Shown here: positions 7,559 through 15,923 of the stretch, piece by piece
Layout: each line of letters starts with the position of its first letter
Position numbering within the stretch: the first letter of the stretch is position 1
Notes under the pieces: model-generated
What the model was told of the DNA's origin: nothing
What the model saw: the letters and a program-made list of their open reading frames with translations, nothing else
Database searches by the model: none
Position numbers and translations under genes: made by a program
NCBI RefSeq assembly: GCF_014306155.1
Contig: NZ_JACRWH010000028.1
Coordinates: 1 to 25,937, forward strand
Direction of reading: 5' to 3'
From: Holdemanella hominis
GTDB lineage: Bacteria; Bacillota_I; Bacilli_A; Erysipelotrichales; Erysipelotrichaceae
Length of the DNA stretch: 25,937 nucleotides

Positions 7559-8293
7559 CTATACCTCATCATATGTATATAAATGAATGTTATTTTCTTT
7601 TACATATGCTTTTAATTCTTCACTCGTTAAAAAATCCACTTCTAATACTCTAGGCATTGTTAGACTGGAAACCGATAAAATATATTGATCTAAGTAACCA
7701 GGATGACAAACCATCATATTAAATCCATCTTTTGCCTCATCAACCATCTTTTTAAAGGATACCATTGGATCATAACCAGGAAACATACTATCCATATACA
7801 TATGCATATCTTGCCCATTCACCTTTTCACATCCCATAATCAAAGTTTTTAAATTGTGCCGATTCCCCACAATTTCAATGGCCCTATTTAAATTTTCACT
7901 CATGACAGCATGCGCCTCAAAATAAGCCGGTTCTTTTCCTGTTATTTCTTTAAAACGATTATATTGCGCTTCCACTTCTAGAATAGCTTCATCTAAATCC
8001 ACAAAATCCTCTTTTGTACTGCGATACATCTTGCTCGTTTTAAAAGTTCCATCTTCTTGAACTAAACTCGAAATAGATGCAGGATCACTAATGGGTTTTC
8101 CCACACATACATTTGTATGTTGGCCTAGACAAATATCATAATCTTTTACCAATTCATAACCATGAAGACTGTCTGGCATATTCACCATAAAACCAATATT
8201 CTTAATGACACCATTCTTTACCGTTTCATATATCCCATAATTTACAGCTTTAGAAAAACCTAAGTCGTCCGCTCTTACCATTATTTTTTTCAT
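7559..8293 (-). CDS. chbG: ChbG/YdjC-family carbohydrate deacetylase
   Basis: A 244-residue YdjC/ChbG-type protein. ChbG removes an acetyl group from chitooligosaccharides or their phosphates using a metal ion. Seen here: ADDLG with Asp9-Asp10, GQHTNVCVGKP with His59, and CHPGYLD with His197. The family's HIDSHHH motif is altered to YFEAHAVMS, leaving His128 but not the first His, so the metal site may differ or the substrate may not be an N-acetyl sugar. I start at the ATG at 8293, preceded by GTGAGG; a GTG start at 8305 would lie inside that ribosome site. A hairpin with a T-run precedes it (8306-8335). Confidence 0.85.
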   Translation of the reverse strand: MKKIMVRADDLGFSKAVNYGIYETVKNGVIKNIGFMVNMPDSLHGYELVKDYDICLGQHTNVCVGKPISDPASISSLVQEDGTFKTSKMYRSTKEDFVDLDEAILEVEAQYNRFKEITGKEPAYFEAHAVMSENLNRAIEIVGNRHNLKTLIMGCEKVNGQDMHMYMDSMFPGYDPMVSFKKMVDEAKDGFNMMVCHPGYLDQYILSVSSLTMPRVLEVDFLTSEELKAYVKENNIHLYTYDEV

Positions 8294-8305
8294 ATTGTAC
8301 CTCAC

Positions 8306-8335
8306 AAGAAAAGGCGAAACAAAAACTATTCCGCC
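8306..8335 (-). terminator. Terminator-like hairpin inside operon 1
   Basis: GGCGGAA (8329-8335) can pair with TTTCGCC (8313-8319), including one G-U pair, around a 9-nt loop and is followed by TTTTCTTG. It lies between the first GH1 gene and chbG, so it may lower expression of the distal genes or define an mRNA 3' end. Confidence 0.45.
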
Positions 8336-8347
8336 CCCTCCTTCTTA

Positions 8348-9835
8348 CTAATCTAAATCTTCACCTTGTGTTTCAATCACTTTTTTATACCAATAGAAAC
8401 TATCTTTCTTATAACGATTCAAGCTTCCATTTCCTTCATCATCACGATCTACATATACAAATCCGTAGCGTTTACGCATTTCACCAGTTCCCGCAGAAAC
8501 TAAGTCAATGCATCCCCACATTGTATATCCCATTAAGTTAACACCATCTTTATTGATCGCATCATCCATGGATTGAATATTTTGACGTAAGTAATCAATA
8601 CGATAATCATCATGTACTGTTTTATCTTCTTCTAAAACATCTGACCATCCAATACCGTTTTCAACAATCCAAATTGGCTTATTGTAACGATAATACAATG
8701 TGTTACATGCCAAACGTAAACATGCAGGATCCGTTGCCCATCCCCATGCGTTTGTCTTTACATAAGGGTTGGTAACACCCATCACAAAGTTTCCACCACT
8801 ATCATTACCCACATCATGCGTAGTTACTGTACTGCTTCCATAACATGAGAAACTTAAGAAATCTGCTGAGTATTTCTCTAATAATTCATAGTCTTCTGGA
8901 CAATCCTCTAATTGAATTCCTTTTCTTTCATAGTCCTTTAATTTAAACTCAGGATAATGTCCCCCTGTTTGTACATCCGCATACCAAATTGTTTCTTGGC
9001 TTCTTTCTAATGCCAAAATTTGATCTGCAGGATCACAAGTATATGTGTAAACAGGTCCATATGCCAACATTTGTCCAACTTTAATATCTGGATAGTTTTC
9101 ATGACAGAATTTTACGACTTTAGCACTTGCGACAAATTGGTTGTGCGCGCCTTGCGCTTTGGCTTGTTCACTAAAATCTACAAGTCCACCAGCCATATAT
9201 GGCATCATAGACATAATGTTGATTTCATTAAATGTTAAATAGTATTTTACTTTGCCAACATAACGCTCAATAACTGTCTTTGCGTATTTTTCAAAGAAAT
9301 CAATACAACGACGATCTTTCCATCCACCATATTTAATTGTCAATCCGATTGGAGTTTCATAGTGAGATAAAGTAACCAATGGCTCAATACCATATTTTTT
9401 ACATTCATCAAACACTTCATCATAGAATTTTAAACCCTCTTCATTAGGCTGTTCATCATCTCCATTTGGAAAGATTCTTGCCCAGTTCATAGACATACGG
9501 AAAGTTTTAAATCCCATTTCTCCCATCAAGGCAATATCTTCTTTAAAGTGATGATAAAAATCTGTAGCTGTATGACTTGGATAATATTCATTTTCTAAAA
9601 CAGCTGGAATAGCTCCTTCTGGAATAAAACGATCTGTTGCGGATGTGAACACCATTGGTGTACTTCCTGTTTCATTTGTCTGTGGGTTTCTCCAAGTAAC
9701 ACGACGAGCCACTGTGTGTGAACCATTCGTCAAAGTATCACTTGTGTTGATCCCTTTTCCACCTTCTAAATATCCACCTTCATATTGATTGGCAGCTGTT
9801 GCACCACCCCATAAAAATTCTTTTGGAAAACTCAT
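8348..9835 (-). CDS. GH1 6-phospho-beta-glucosidase B (subtype I)
   Basis: A 495-residue GH1 enzyme. Glu204 in TFNEIN is the acid/base and Glu392 in VENG the nucleophile. Lys455 and Tyr457 are the phosphate contacts, with Gly449 at the expected serine position (SAGTGEM). The TLSHYETPIGLT segment and a one-residue insertion near the C-terminus (KDGVN) are shared with the GH1 at 14439 and not with the other two. Its leader (AGAAAGAGGTATAT before ATG) is the same as that of the 14439 gene. It is the first enzyme gene behind the PTS head of operon 1, after the terminator-like hairpin at 9850-9886. The substrate should be a 6-phospho-beta-glucoside; the aglycone is unknown. Confidence 0.93.
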   Translation of the reverse strand: MSFPKEFLWGGATAANQYEGGYLEGGKGINTSDTLTNGSHTVARRVTWRNPQTNETGSTPMVFTSATDRFIPEGAIPAVLENEYYPSHTATDFYHHFKEDIALMGEMGFKTFRMSMNWARIFPNGDDEQPNEEGLKFYDEVFDECKKYGIEPLVTLSHYETPIGLTIKYGGWKDRRCIDFFEKYAKTVIERYVGKVKYYLTFNEINIMSMMPYMAGGLVDFSEQAKAQGAHNQFVASAKVVKFCHENYPDIKVGQMLAYGPVYTYTCDPADQILALERSQETIWYADVQTGGHYPEFKLKDYERKGIQLEDCPEDYELLEKYSADFLSFSCYGSSTVTTHDVGNDSGGNFVMGVTNPYVKTNAWGWATDPACLRLACNTLYYRYNKPIWIVENGIGWSDVLEEDKTVHDDYRIDYLRQNIQSMDDAINKDGVNLMGYTMWGCIDLVSAGTGEMRKRYGFVYVDRDDEGNGSLNRYKKDSFYWYKKVIETQGEDLD

Positions 9836-9849
9836 ATATACCTCTTTCT

Positions 9850-9886
9850 AAAAAATAACGACGCCAGCGTTTAGGCCTGACGCCGT
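9850..9886 (-). terminator. Terminator/attenuator between IIC and enzymes, operon 1
   Basis: On the minus strand ACGGCGTCAG (9877-9886) pairs with CTGGCGTCGT (9858-9867) over 10 bp with two G-U pairs, followed by TATTTTTTAG. The hairpin is conserved in the second copy, and both are followed by enzyme genes. Partial read-through would make more PTS mRNA than hydrolase mRNA. Confidence 0.7.
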
Positions 9887-9894
9887 TTTCATTA

Positions 9895-11190
9895 TTATTC
9901 AGCTTCTGCTGCTAATGCTTCCTGTTCTTTCTTGTATAACTGGCTGTCATATACCTTGAAGAATGGATACCATACTAGTCCTGCTGGAATGATCATCAAG
10001 TAATCCCAGATTGCGTTTTGCCAACGTAGTGTTCCTAAGAATGATGCGAATCCCATTGGCATCAATGTCATGATTGGTACAAATCCTGGTACTAAGAATC
10101 CGACTTTGTATGCTACCAATGTAACAGCCATTACAACGATAATATTCAAGATGTATGGAATACATAAGATTGGATTATACATAATTGGCATACCGAATGT
10201 CACTGGTTCGTTGATTCCAAACCATCCTGGTACTAAGGCAATCTTTGATACGGCTTTGATCTGTTCTGATTTAGCCTTTAATCCAAACAATACTAGTGGC
10301 AATGTATTTCCTGAACCACCACATACACCAATACATCCAAATAACGTTACTGGATAGAATACTAATGCTTCATATCCACCTTGTGCAAACGCTGCTGCAT
10401 TGTTTGTTGCTGCCTGTAACATCAATGGCATTAACACTGACATGATGATCATTGTTCCGTGAATTCCAAAGCACCATAATAAGGCTGCAAATGGCATCAA
10501 GATGAACATACCCGGAACAGATACTAATGCGTTTAATGGAGCTGACAAGATAGCCATGAATCCTGAACAGATTCCCATTGCTCCGCCTGTACAAGTTGAG
10601 ATAATTACTTCTAATGCATATAAAGGAATCAATGCGAATGCCAAAGGCAGAATTGCTGAGAATCCATTTACCAATGATGGTGGACATACATCTGGCATCT
10701 TGATTCTTACATTGTGATCCTGACAGAATTTTTCAACCTGGCATACGAACCAGCATACAAAGAAACTTACGAACATACCTTGTGAACTTAAATATGTTAC
10801 ATCGATAACACTTGCTCCTGCTTCATTTGTTCCCCAAGTACATGCGATAAGTGCAAAACATACGGCTGTCTGTACACTTGTCATGATTGGCGATTTCAAT
10901 CCTAATGCTTTTCCATAGTTGTAAGCCATGATCAATACAATCCACAATGACAATAGATCCATTGTAAAGTGATATGGAGCATATAATACGTTATATACGG
11001 CATCTCCATTCTGGAAGATTCCAAGCATTGGTCCTACAGCACAAATGATTGAGAAAATCGCTCCGACCATGATTGGAGCCATACATGACATCATCGCACC
11101 TTGTAATGCGCTTAAAAATTTGTTTGATCCTAATTTCTGTCCAAACTCCTGAAGTTTGACCATAAAAGGACTGTTAAAAATACCATCCAT
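9895..11190 (-). CDS. PTS IIC, lactose/cellobiose family, copy 1
   Basis: A 431-residue membrane permease of the Lac family (cellobiose/diacetylchitobiose/lichenan type), the channel that imports the sugar during phosphotransfer. It has about ten hydrophobic segments from LSALQGAMMSCMAPIMVGAI (near 23-42) to LMIIPAGLVWYPFF (near 400). The substrate-site region NEPVTFGMPIMYNP (near 320-335) is typical of this IIC family, with the NEP motif intact. Its protein is identical to that of the second copy and I find no base difference in the coding region. It stands 35 nt after IIB and before the hairpin at 9850-9886. Specificity between beta-glucosides and amino-sugar disaccharides cannot be settled by reading. 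Confidence 0.95.
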   Translation of the reverse strand: MDGIFNSPFMVKLQEFGQKLGSNKFLSALQGAMMSCMAPIMVGAIFSIICAVGPMLGIFQNGDAVYNVLYAPYHFTMDLLSLWIVLIMAYNYGKALGLKSPIMTSVQTAVCFALIACTWGTNEAGASVIDVTYLSSQGMFVSFFVCWFVCQVEKFCQDHNVRIKMPDVCPPSLVNGFSAILPLAFALIPLYALEVIISTCTGGAMGICSGFMAILSAPLNALVSVPGMFILMPFAALLWCFGIHGTMIIMSVLMPLMLQAATNNAAAFAQGGYEALVFYPVTLFGCIGVCGGSGNTLPLVLFGLKAKSEQIKAVSKIALVPGWFGINEPVTFGMPIMYNPILCIPYILNIIVVMAVTLVAYKVGFLVPGFVPIMTLMPMGFASFLGTLRWQNAIWDYLMIIPAGLVWYPFFKVYDSQLYKKEQEALAAEAE

Positions 11191-11225
11191 TATTCTATTT
11201 CTCTCTTTCTTTCTCTTATTCTAAA

Positions 11226-11525
11226 TTATTTCTGTGCGTATAGTTTATTAGCGATTTTCATGATATTTGCACAGTTGCCTACGGCATAGTCGAATGAAGG
11301 AATTCCTTCTGTTGGAAGTCCTGTATCCTGTTTAATCTGGTTCAAACGGTAGCTTACCTGAGGGCCAGTCATGATGATGTCATAGTCTTTATATACATCC
11401 AAGTATTCCGAAAGTCCTACGGCATTGATACTGTTGTCTTCGCCCCTTTCTTCCCAGTATTTCTCCATTTTTTTCATCAACAATCCTGTTGACATTCCAC
11501 CTGCACAAACTAATAAAATTTTCAT
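11226..11525 (-). CDS. PTS IIB, lactose/cellobiose family, copy 1
   Basis: A 99-residue cytosolic IIB that passes phosphate from IIA to the incoming sugar. Cys7 in VCAGGMSTG is the phosphorylated residue, followed by MTGPQVSYR near 58. Its ATG overlaps the IIA stop (ATGA). It differs from copy 2 only at residue 42 (Leu here, Met there) plus one silent change. It is clearly related to the extra IIB at 2990. Confidence 0.95.
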   Translation of the reverse strand: MKILLVCAGGMSTGLLMKKMEKYWEERGEDNSINAVGLSEYLDVYKDYDIIMTGPQVSYRLNQIKQDTGLPTEGIPSFDYAVGNCANIMKIANKLYAQK

Positions 11526-11860
11526 TCTGTCTTTCCTCCATTCTTGTACATGATGATCATTTCTTTAATCAGTTCCTGTGCTAACATACTTGTCATCAAG
11601 TGATCCTGTGAATGTACCAGTAACACATTGACGGGTGTTGGGTTTCCATTCACTTCATTGAACAGCAAGTCTGTCTGCGCTTTGTGCGCCAATGTTGAAG
11701 CCTCATCTGATTTCTTCATCAGTTCATCTGCTTCATCGAAATTTCCATGCTTGGCAGCTTCTAAAGCTTGAAAGGCAAAGGATCTTGCATCTCCTGCATT
11801 AGCGATGATCCCAAAGGAAATCATTTCGACAGATTGTTCTGCCTTGTTTTCTTCAGCCAT
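11522..11860 (-). CDS. PTS IIA, lactose/cellobiose family, copy 1
   Basis: A 112-residue IIA that accepts phosphate from HPr and donates it to IIB. His83 in LVHSQDHLMT is the phosphorylation site and Asp86 the metal-binding residue that holds the trimer in this family. The first ten residues are a polar extension. The ATG has a strong ribosome site (AAAGGAG, 8 nt). It is the first gene of operon 1; its protein is identical to copy 2, with two silent base differences. Confidence 0.95.
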   Translation of the reverse strand: MAEENKAEQSVEMISFGIIANAGDARSFAFQALEAAKHGNFDEADELMKKSDEASTLAHKAQTDLLFNEVNGNPTPVNVLLVHSQDHLMTSMLAQELIKEMIIMYKNGGKTE

Positions 11861-11900
11861 TTCAACAGCTCCTTTCTTATCTCAACTCTTTACAGTCTAT

Positions 11901-11939
11901 ACTTTAGTGTATAAGTTTTCCTTTGTCAAAGCGCTTTCA
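11901..11939 (-). promoter_or_regulatory. Sigma-A promoter and cre site of operon 1
   Basis: On the minus strand TTGACA (11924-11929) and TAAAGT (11901-11906) are 17 bp apart. The sequence TGAAAGCGCTTTGA at 11926-11939 matches the CcpA cre consensus with a perfect AAAGCGCTTT core and overlaps the -35, a layout expected for catabolite repression. A TATACAC box (11907-11913) fills the spacer next to the -10. Confidence 0.75.
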
Positions 11940-11957
11940 AAAGCATGAAAAAGACGA

Positions 11958-12090
11958 TTTATACACAAAATTAGTGTATAAATTAGTGTTTTCTGTATAA
12001 ATTGACTGTTTCTAAATAGTTTTCTCGTTAGTGTATACAATATTTCAATTTATTTTAGTTTGTGTATAAACACGAATACACTATGTATAC
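11958..12090. promoter_or_regulatory. GTGTATA operator-like boxes upstream of operon 1
   Basis: The 9-bp inverted repeat TTTATACAC / GTGTATAAA at 11958-11966 and 11974-11982 is perfect, with a 7-bp spacer. More boxes are GTGTATA at 12031-12037, GTGTAT with ATACAC at 12062-12067 and 12076-12081, and weaker forms at 11994 and 12083. They lie upstream of the -35 and look like binding sites for one dimeric regulator, possibly the LevR-like protein encoded at 19953. Confidence 0.6.
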
Positions 12091-12123
12091 ATTCTCTAAA
12101 TTACAGAAAAATATGGGTAAAAA

Positions 12124-12147
12124 AAGAAAAGACGTCGTCTGACGCCT
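12124..12147 (-). terminator. Terminator of PTS operon 2
   Basis: On the minus strand GGCGTC pairs with GACGTC around an AGAC loop, followed by TTTTCTTTTTTT. The last base of the GH1 stop codon is the first base of the stem. It separates operon 2 from the control region of operon 1. Confidence 0.8.
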
Positions 12148-13615
12148 AATCTAAATCTTCTCCATTGGATTTAATACATTTTTCATACCAGTAGAAACTA
12201 TCTTTACGGTAACGATTTAATGTTCCTTTACCCTCATCATCCATGTCTACATAGATGAAGCCATAACGTTTACGCATTTCTCCTGTACCAGCTGACACTA
12301 AGTCAATGCATCCCCAAGGTGTATACGCAATTAAATCTACTCCATCTTCAATGGCTTCTTTCATAGCTTTTACATGAGCTTTCATATAGTCAATACGATA
12401 AGGATCGTGAATCTTTCCATCTTCAAATACATCAATAGCACCCAAACCATTTTCAACAACCATCAAAGGCACTTGGTAACGATCATATAGTTCATTTAAT
12501 GAGTAACGAAGTCCATCTGGATCCATTCCCCATCCCCATTCAGAATATTGAATATATTCATTCTTATATCCCATAGACATGTTTCCGGCTCCATCACGCT
12601 TTGCCTCTTTGTGCGTTGTTTCACAGCTCGTCGCATAGTAACTGTAACTAAAGAAATCTACTTTTCCTTCTTTTAATACATCTTTATCTTGTTCAAAGAA
12701 ACCAGGATCTAAATTATACTTCTTCCATGATTTTCGTGCAAAACCAGGATATGCTCCGCGCACTTGTACATCCCCACAATAATAGAAACTATCCTGCATA
12801 TGGTGTTGATTCGCAAGAACATCTTTTGGATCGCAAGTCAAAGGATAACTAATCATTCCTGCAATCATACATCCCATCTTAAATTGAGGATAATGTTCAT
12901 GTGCATACTTCACCACTTTAGCACTTGCCACAAACTGATTATGTAATTTAATGTACCCTTTCTTTGCGATTTCATCTGGACAATTCGGAATAAAAGATAC
13001 AGCCATGATTGCACTGTTGATTTCATTAAATGTCAACCAATACTTAACTAGATCTTTATACTCTTCAAAAATAGTGTGACAATACTTTTCATATAAACCA
13101 ATTGTTTCACGATTTTGCCAGCCGCCCAATTTTTCTTCCATATACAAAGGATCGTCGTAATGCGAAATTGTGACTAATGGTTCAATACCATACTTATGTA
13201 ATTCTTCAAATACACTACGATAGAAATCCAACCCTTCCTGGTTTGGCTTTTCATCATTTCCATTTGGATAAATTCTTGGCCAAGAAATTGACATTCTAAA
13301 CATTTTAAAGCCCATTTGTGCAAAAAGAGCAATATCCTCTTTATAATGATGATAAAAATCTGTTCCGATATGATTTGGATAATGATATCCATCTAAACAT
13401 GCATATTCAGCCCCTTCAGGTAAAGTACCACCAAACATACTCATTTTACCTGTTGTTCCATCCGCATTTTTATATGTCACGTAACGAGGTGTATCTTTTG
13501 TCGCACCTGTTGTTACATCCGTCATAGCTGGACCTCTTCCACCTTCGTTCCAGCCACCTTCATATTGGTTGGCAGCCGTAGCTCCTCCCCAGTAAAAATT
13601 CTTAGGAAAACTCAT
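12146..13615 (-). CDS. GH1 6-phospho-beta-glucosidase C (subtype II)
   Basis: A 489-residue GH1 enzyme. Glu198 in TFNEIN is the acid/base, Glu388 in VENG the nucleophile, Lys449 and Tyr451 phosphate contacts, and Gly443 occupies the serine position (SAGTGEM). The SHYDDPLYMEEKLGGW segment and the spacing of the C-terminal region group it with the GH1 at 5236. It is the last gene of operon 2, 5 nt after the HAD phosphatase gene, with CAGG 8 nt before the ATG. It is expected to act in the cytosol on PTS-imported 6-phosphosugars. Confidence 0.93.
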   Translation of the reverse strand: MSFPKNFYWGGATAANQYEGGWNEGGRGPAMTDVTTGATKDTPRYVTYKNADGTTGKMSMFGGTLPEGAEYACLDGYHYPNHIGTDFYHHYKEDIALFAQMGFKMFRMSISWPRIYPNGNDEKPNQEGLDFYRSVFEELHKYGIEPLVTISHYDDPLYMEEKLGGWQNRETIGLYEKYCHTIFEEYKDLVKYWLTFNEINSAIMAVSFIPNCPDEIAKKGYIKLHNQFVASAKVVKYAHEHYPQFKMGCMIAGMISYPLTCDPKDVLANQHHMQDSFYYCGDVQVRGAYPGFARKSWKKYNLDPGFFEQDKDVLKEGKVDFFSYSYYATSCETTHKEAKRDGAGNMSMGYKNEYIQYSEWGWGMDPDGLRYSLNELYDRYQVPLMVVENGLGAIDVFEDGKIHDPYRIDYMKAHVKAMKEAIEDGVDLIAYTPWGCIDLVSAGTGEMRKRYGFIYVDMDDEGKGTLNRYRKDSFYWYEKCIKSNGEDLD

Positions 13616-13620
13616 TTGAT

Positions 13621-14439
13621 TTACCTGCTTTCTATTAAATTATGTTTTACAAAACTCTTATACAATCCATCATGCTCTACATCATCTGTAATTTCATCAC
13701 AGACAGCCTTACACTTTTCTGTTCCATTTCCCATGCCTATACCTATATCTACGTGTTGTAAAAGTTCAATATCGTTATCCGAATCCCCAATCGCAATTGT
13801 TGATACATCTTCTAATCCGATATGTTTTAACAAGATATCGGCTGCATCTGCCTTATGAATACCCTTAATGCTGATTTCTCCAGATACTTCACGAATCATA
13901 GGAATGGTATTTTTTATGATGTTGAAATGTTCATGCAAATCCTTATAGATTTGATCAAAGTTATTTAAAGTACATAAAAAGGAGATTTTATTCACTTCAT
14001 AAATTTGTTGCGAACCATCCACTACAATCATTGAACTCGTATACTCTTCAGCCCCTTCTGGCATAAAATCCTTAAAGACTTCTTGCATCCAATCATGATA
14101 CAGTGTATCGACATACATGCCGTGATTGCATTCTAAGTAATAGCCAATCTTGTTTTTCTCAAAATACTGGATCAAAGCTTGAATATCATTCTCATCAAAA
14201 GTCAAGTGGCGAATACATTGACCTTCATATTCAATGTATCCACCAGATGAACATATAATTCCATCAAACCCAACATCTAATATGGATTCGAATAATTCTG
14301 CTTTACATCTTCCCGTATTCAAGAAAACATAATGACCTTTCTTACGCGCATTTTGGATTGCGTAGACAGCACTTTCTGGTATCTGTTGTTTATTGTCTAG
14401 TAGAGTACCGTCCACATCTACAAAAATTGCGTATTTCAT
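13621..14439 (-). CDS. HAD-IIB (Cof-type) phosphatase
   Basis: A 272-residue Cof-type HAD phosphatase. Motif I is FVDVDGTLLD (residues 6-15), motif II NTGR near 41, the motif III lysine is in IKGIHKADA near 195, and motif IV is GDSDNDIELL. The cap domain is of normal size. Its ATG overlaps the stop of the upstream GH1 gene by one base (TAATG), so the two are translationally coupled. A sugar phosphate substrate is likely from context but not provable from sequence. Confidence 0.88.
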   Translation of the reverse strand: MKYAIFVDVDGTLLDNKQQIPESAVYAIQNARKKGHYVFLNTGRCKAELFESILDVGFDGIICSSGGYIEYEGQCIRHLTFDENDIQALIQYFEKNKIGYYLECNHGMYVDTLYHDWMQEVFKDFMPEGAEEYTSSMIVVDGSQQIYEVNKISFLCTLNNFDQIYKDLHEHFNIIKNTIPMIREVSGEISIKGIHKADAADILLKHIGLEDVSTIAIGDSDNDIELLQHVDIGIGMGNGTEKCKAVCDEITDDVEHDGLYKSFVKHNLIESR

Positions 14440-15911
14440 TAATCTAAATCTTCTCCATTTGAAGAAATGACTTTCTTATACCAATCGAAAGAATCCTTCT
14501 TACTACGATCTCCTTGGCCAGTTCCATCATCTTGATAGTCTACATACACAAAGCCATAGCGCTTGTGCATTTCACCAGTTGAAGCCGATACTAAGTCAAT
14601 GCATCCCCATGGAGTATAGCCCCAAAGTTCCACACCATCAATTTCAATGGCATCCTTCATAGCCTTAATGTGATCGCGCAAGTAATCAATACGATATGAA
14701 TCATGAATGCTTCCATCTTCTTCCACTTGATCTTGTGCTCCTAAACCATTTTCAACAACCATCAACGGCAATTGGTAACGATCATACATATAGTCTAAAG
14801 ATAAACGAAGTCCAGTTGGATCAATTTGCCATCCCCAGTCACTTGCCTTCAAGTATGGGTTTTTTACTCCAAACATCATGTTTCCACCTTGATTCGCCAA
14901 AACTTCAGGATCATCTGAAGCACAGTTTGACATATAGTAAGAGAAACTAATGAAGTCAACTGTACCATTCTTCAATGTTTCTTTTTCTTCTTCAGTTAAA
15001 CTAAATTCAATTCCATTTCTTTCATATTCCTTTAGTTTATAAGCCGGATAATATCCACGAGCCTGAACATCACAATAGAAATAGCTTCCATTAAAACTAG
15101 ACCAAGCTTTTAAGACATCTCTAGGCGCACATGTATGAGGATAAATCATTCCATATCCAATCATGTTTCCCACTTTATTGTTCGCATCAATCGCATGTAA
15201 GATTTGAACGGCTTTTGCGCTTGCAATCAATTGGTGTTTTGCGGCATCCGCAATCTTTTGTGGATCACGACTCGGAACGCCCGCAGCCATCCAGCCACCA
15301 AAGCCTAAACAGTTGATTTCATTGAACGTTAACCAATATTCAACTTTACCTTTATATCTTTCACCAACTGTCTTAACATAACGACAGAAACATTCAATTG
15401 TACGGGCATCAACCCATGAACCCCATTTATTTGTAAGTCCGACTGGCGTTTCATAATGAGACAAAGTAACCAATGGTTTAATGCCATGTTTTAAGCATTC
15501 ATCAAAAACATCATCATAAAATTTCAATCCTTCTTCATTTGGTTCTTCTTCATATCCCAATGGGAAAATACGTGTCCAGTTAATAGACATACGGAATGTT
15601 TTATATCCCATTTCACCCATTAAAGCGATATCTTCTTTATAACGATGGTAGAAATCCGCACCTTCGTGACTTGGATAATCAAATCCCTCATAACATCCAA
15701 ACACAGCATCTTCTGGTGCATCTAAACCAAACATCATATCAGCATGTACAACACCGTCACTTGTTTTATAAGTTACCTTTCTTGGTTGTGTTCTAGAACC
15801 ACGAGTACAGCAATCTGAACTGCTGACACCTTTTCCACCTTGGTCCCATCCACCTTCATATTGGTTGGCAGCTGTTGCACCACCCCATAAAAAATCTTTT
15901 GAAAAACTCAT
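14439..15911 (-). CDS. GH1 6-phospho-beta-glucosidase D (subtype I)
   Basis: A 490-residue GH1 enzyme. Glu198 in TFNEIN is the acid/base and Glu387 in VENG the nucleophile. It is the only one of the four to keep the usual phosphate serine (Ser444 in SASTGEM), with Lys450 and Tyr452. The TLSHYETPVGLT segment and the EIDGVE insertion group it with the GH1 at 8348. It has a cysteine pair (SSDCCTRGS) in the N-terminal loop not seen in the others. It lies 12 nt after the mupG-like gene with GAGG 5 nt before the ATG, the same leader as the 8348 gene. Confidence 0.93.
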   Translation of the reverse strand: MSFSKDFLWGGATAANQYEGGWDQGGKGVSSSDCCTRGSRTQPRKVTYKTSDGVVHADMMFGLDAPEDAVFGCYEGFDYPSHEGADFYHRYKEDIALMGEMGYKTFRMSINWTRIFPLGYEEEPNEEGLKFYDDVFDECLKHGIKPLVTLSHYETPVGLTNKWGSWVDARTIECFCRYVKTVGERYKGKVEYWLTFNEINCLGFGGWMAAGVPSRDPQKIADAAKHQLIASAKAVQILHAIDANNKVGNMIGYGMIYPHTCAPRDVLKAWSSFNGSYFYCDVQARGYYPAYKLKEYERNGIEFSLTEEEKETLKNGTVDFISFSYYMSNCASDDPEVLANQGGNMMFGVKNPYLKASDWGWQIDPTGLRLSLDYMYDRYQLPLMVVENGLGAQDQVEEDGSIHDSYRIDYLRDHIKAMKDAIEIDGVELWGYTPWGCIDLVSASTGEMHKRYGFVYVDYQDDGTGQGDRSKKDSFDWYKKVISSNGEDLD

Positions 15912-15923
15912 ATATACCTCTTT

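Larger units (their letters stand above)
9845..12071. repeat. Duplicated PTS head block, copy 1
   Basis: Bases 9845-12071 recur at 17136-19362 (constant offset 7291). The block carries the hairpin after IIC, IIC, IIB, IIA, promoter, cre site and GTGTATA boxes. By eye I find only seven substitutions, at 11402, 11445, 11584, 11681, 11947, 11953 and 12027, and none in 9845-11401. Weaker similarity continues to about 12093. Only one of the seven changes a protein (IIB residue 42). Confidence 0.95.

Noticed and set aside
10070..10717. Open frames opposite and within the IIC genes, present in both copies
   Set aside because: They recur only because the DNA is duplicated; the IIC frame explains the region fully.
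9845..12071. Composite transposon or insertion sequence moving the PTS block
   Set aside because: No transposase, terminal inverted repeats or target duplications are visible at the block edges.
11861..12145. Sigma-54 -24/-12 promoter expected for a LevR-type regulator
   Set aside because: I found no TGGCAC-N5-TTGC-like element upstream of either PTS operon; TTGACA/TAAAGT with 17-bp spacing is present instead.
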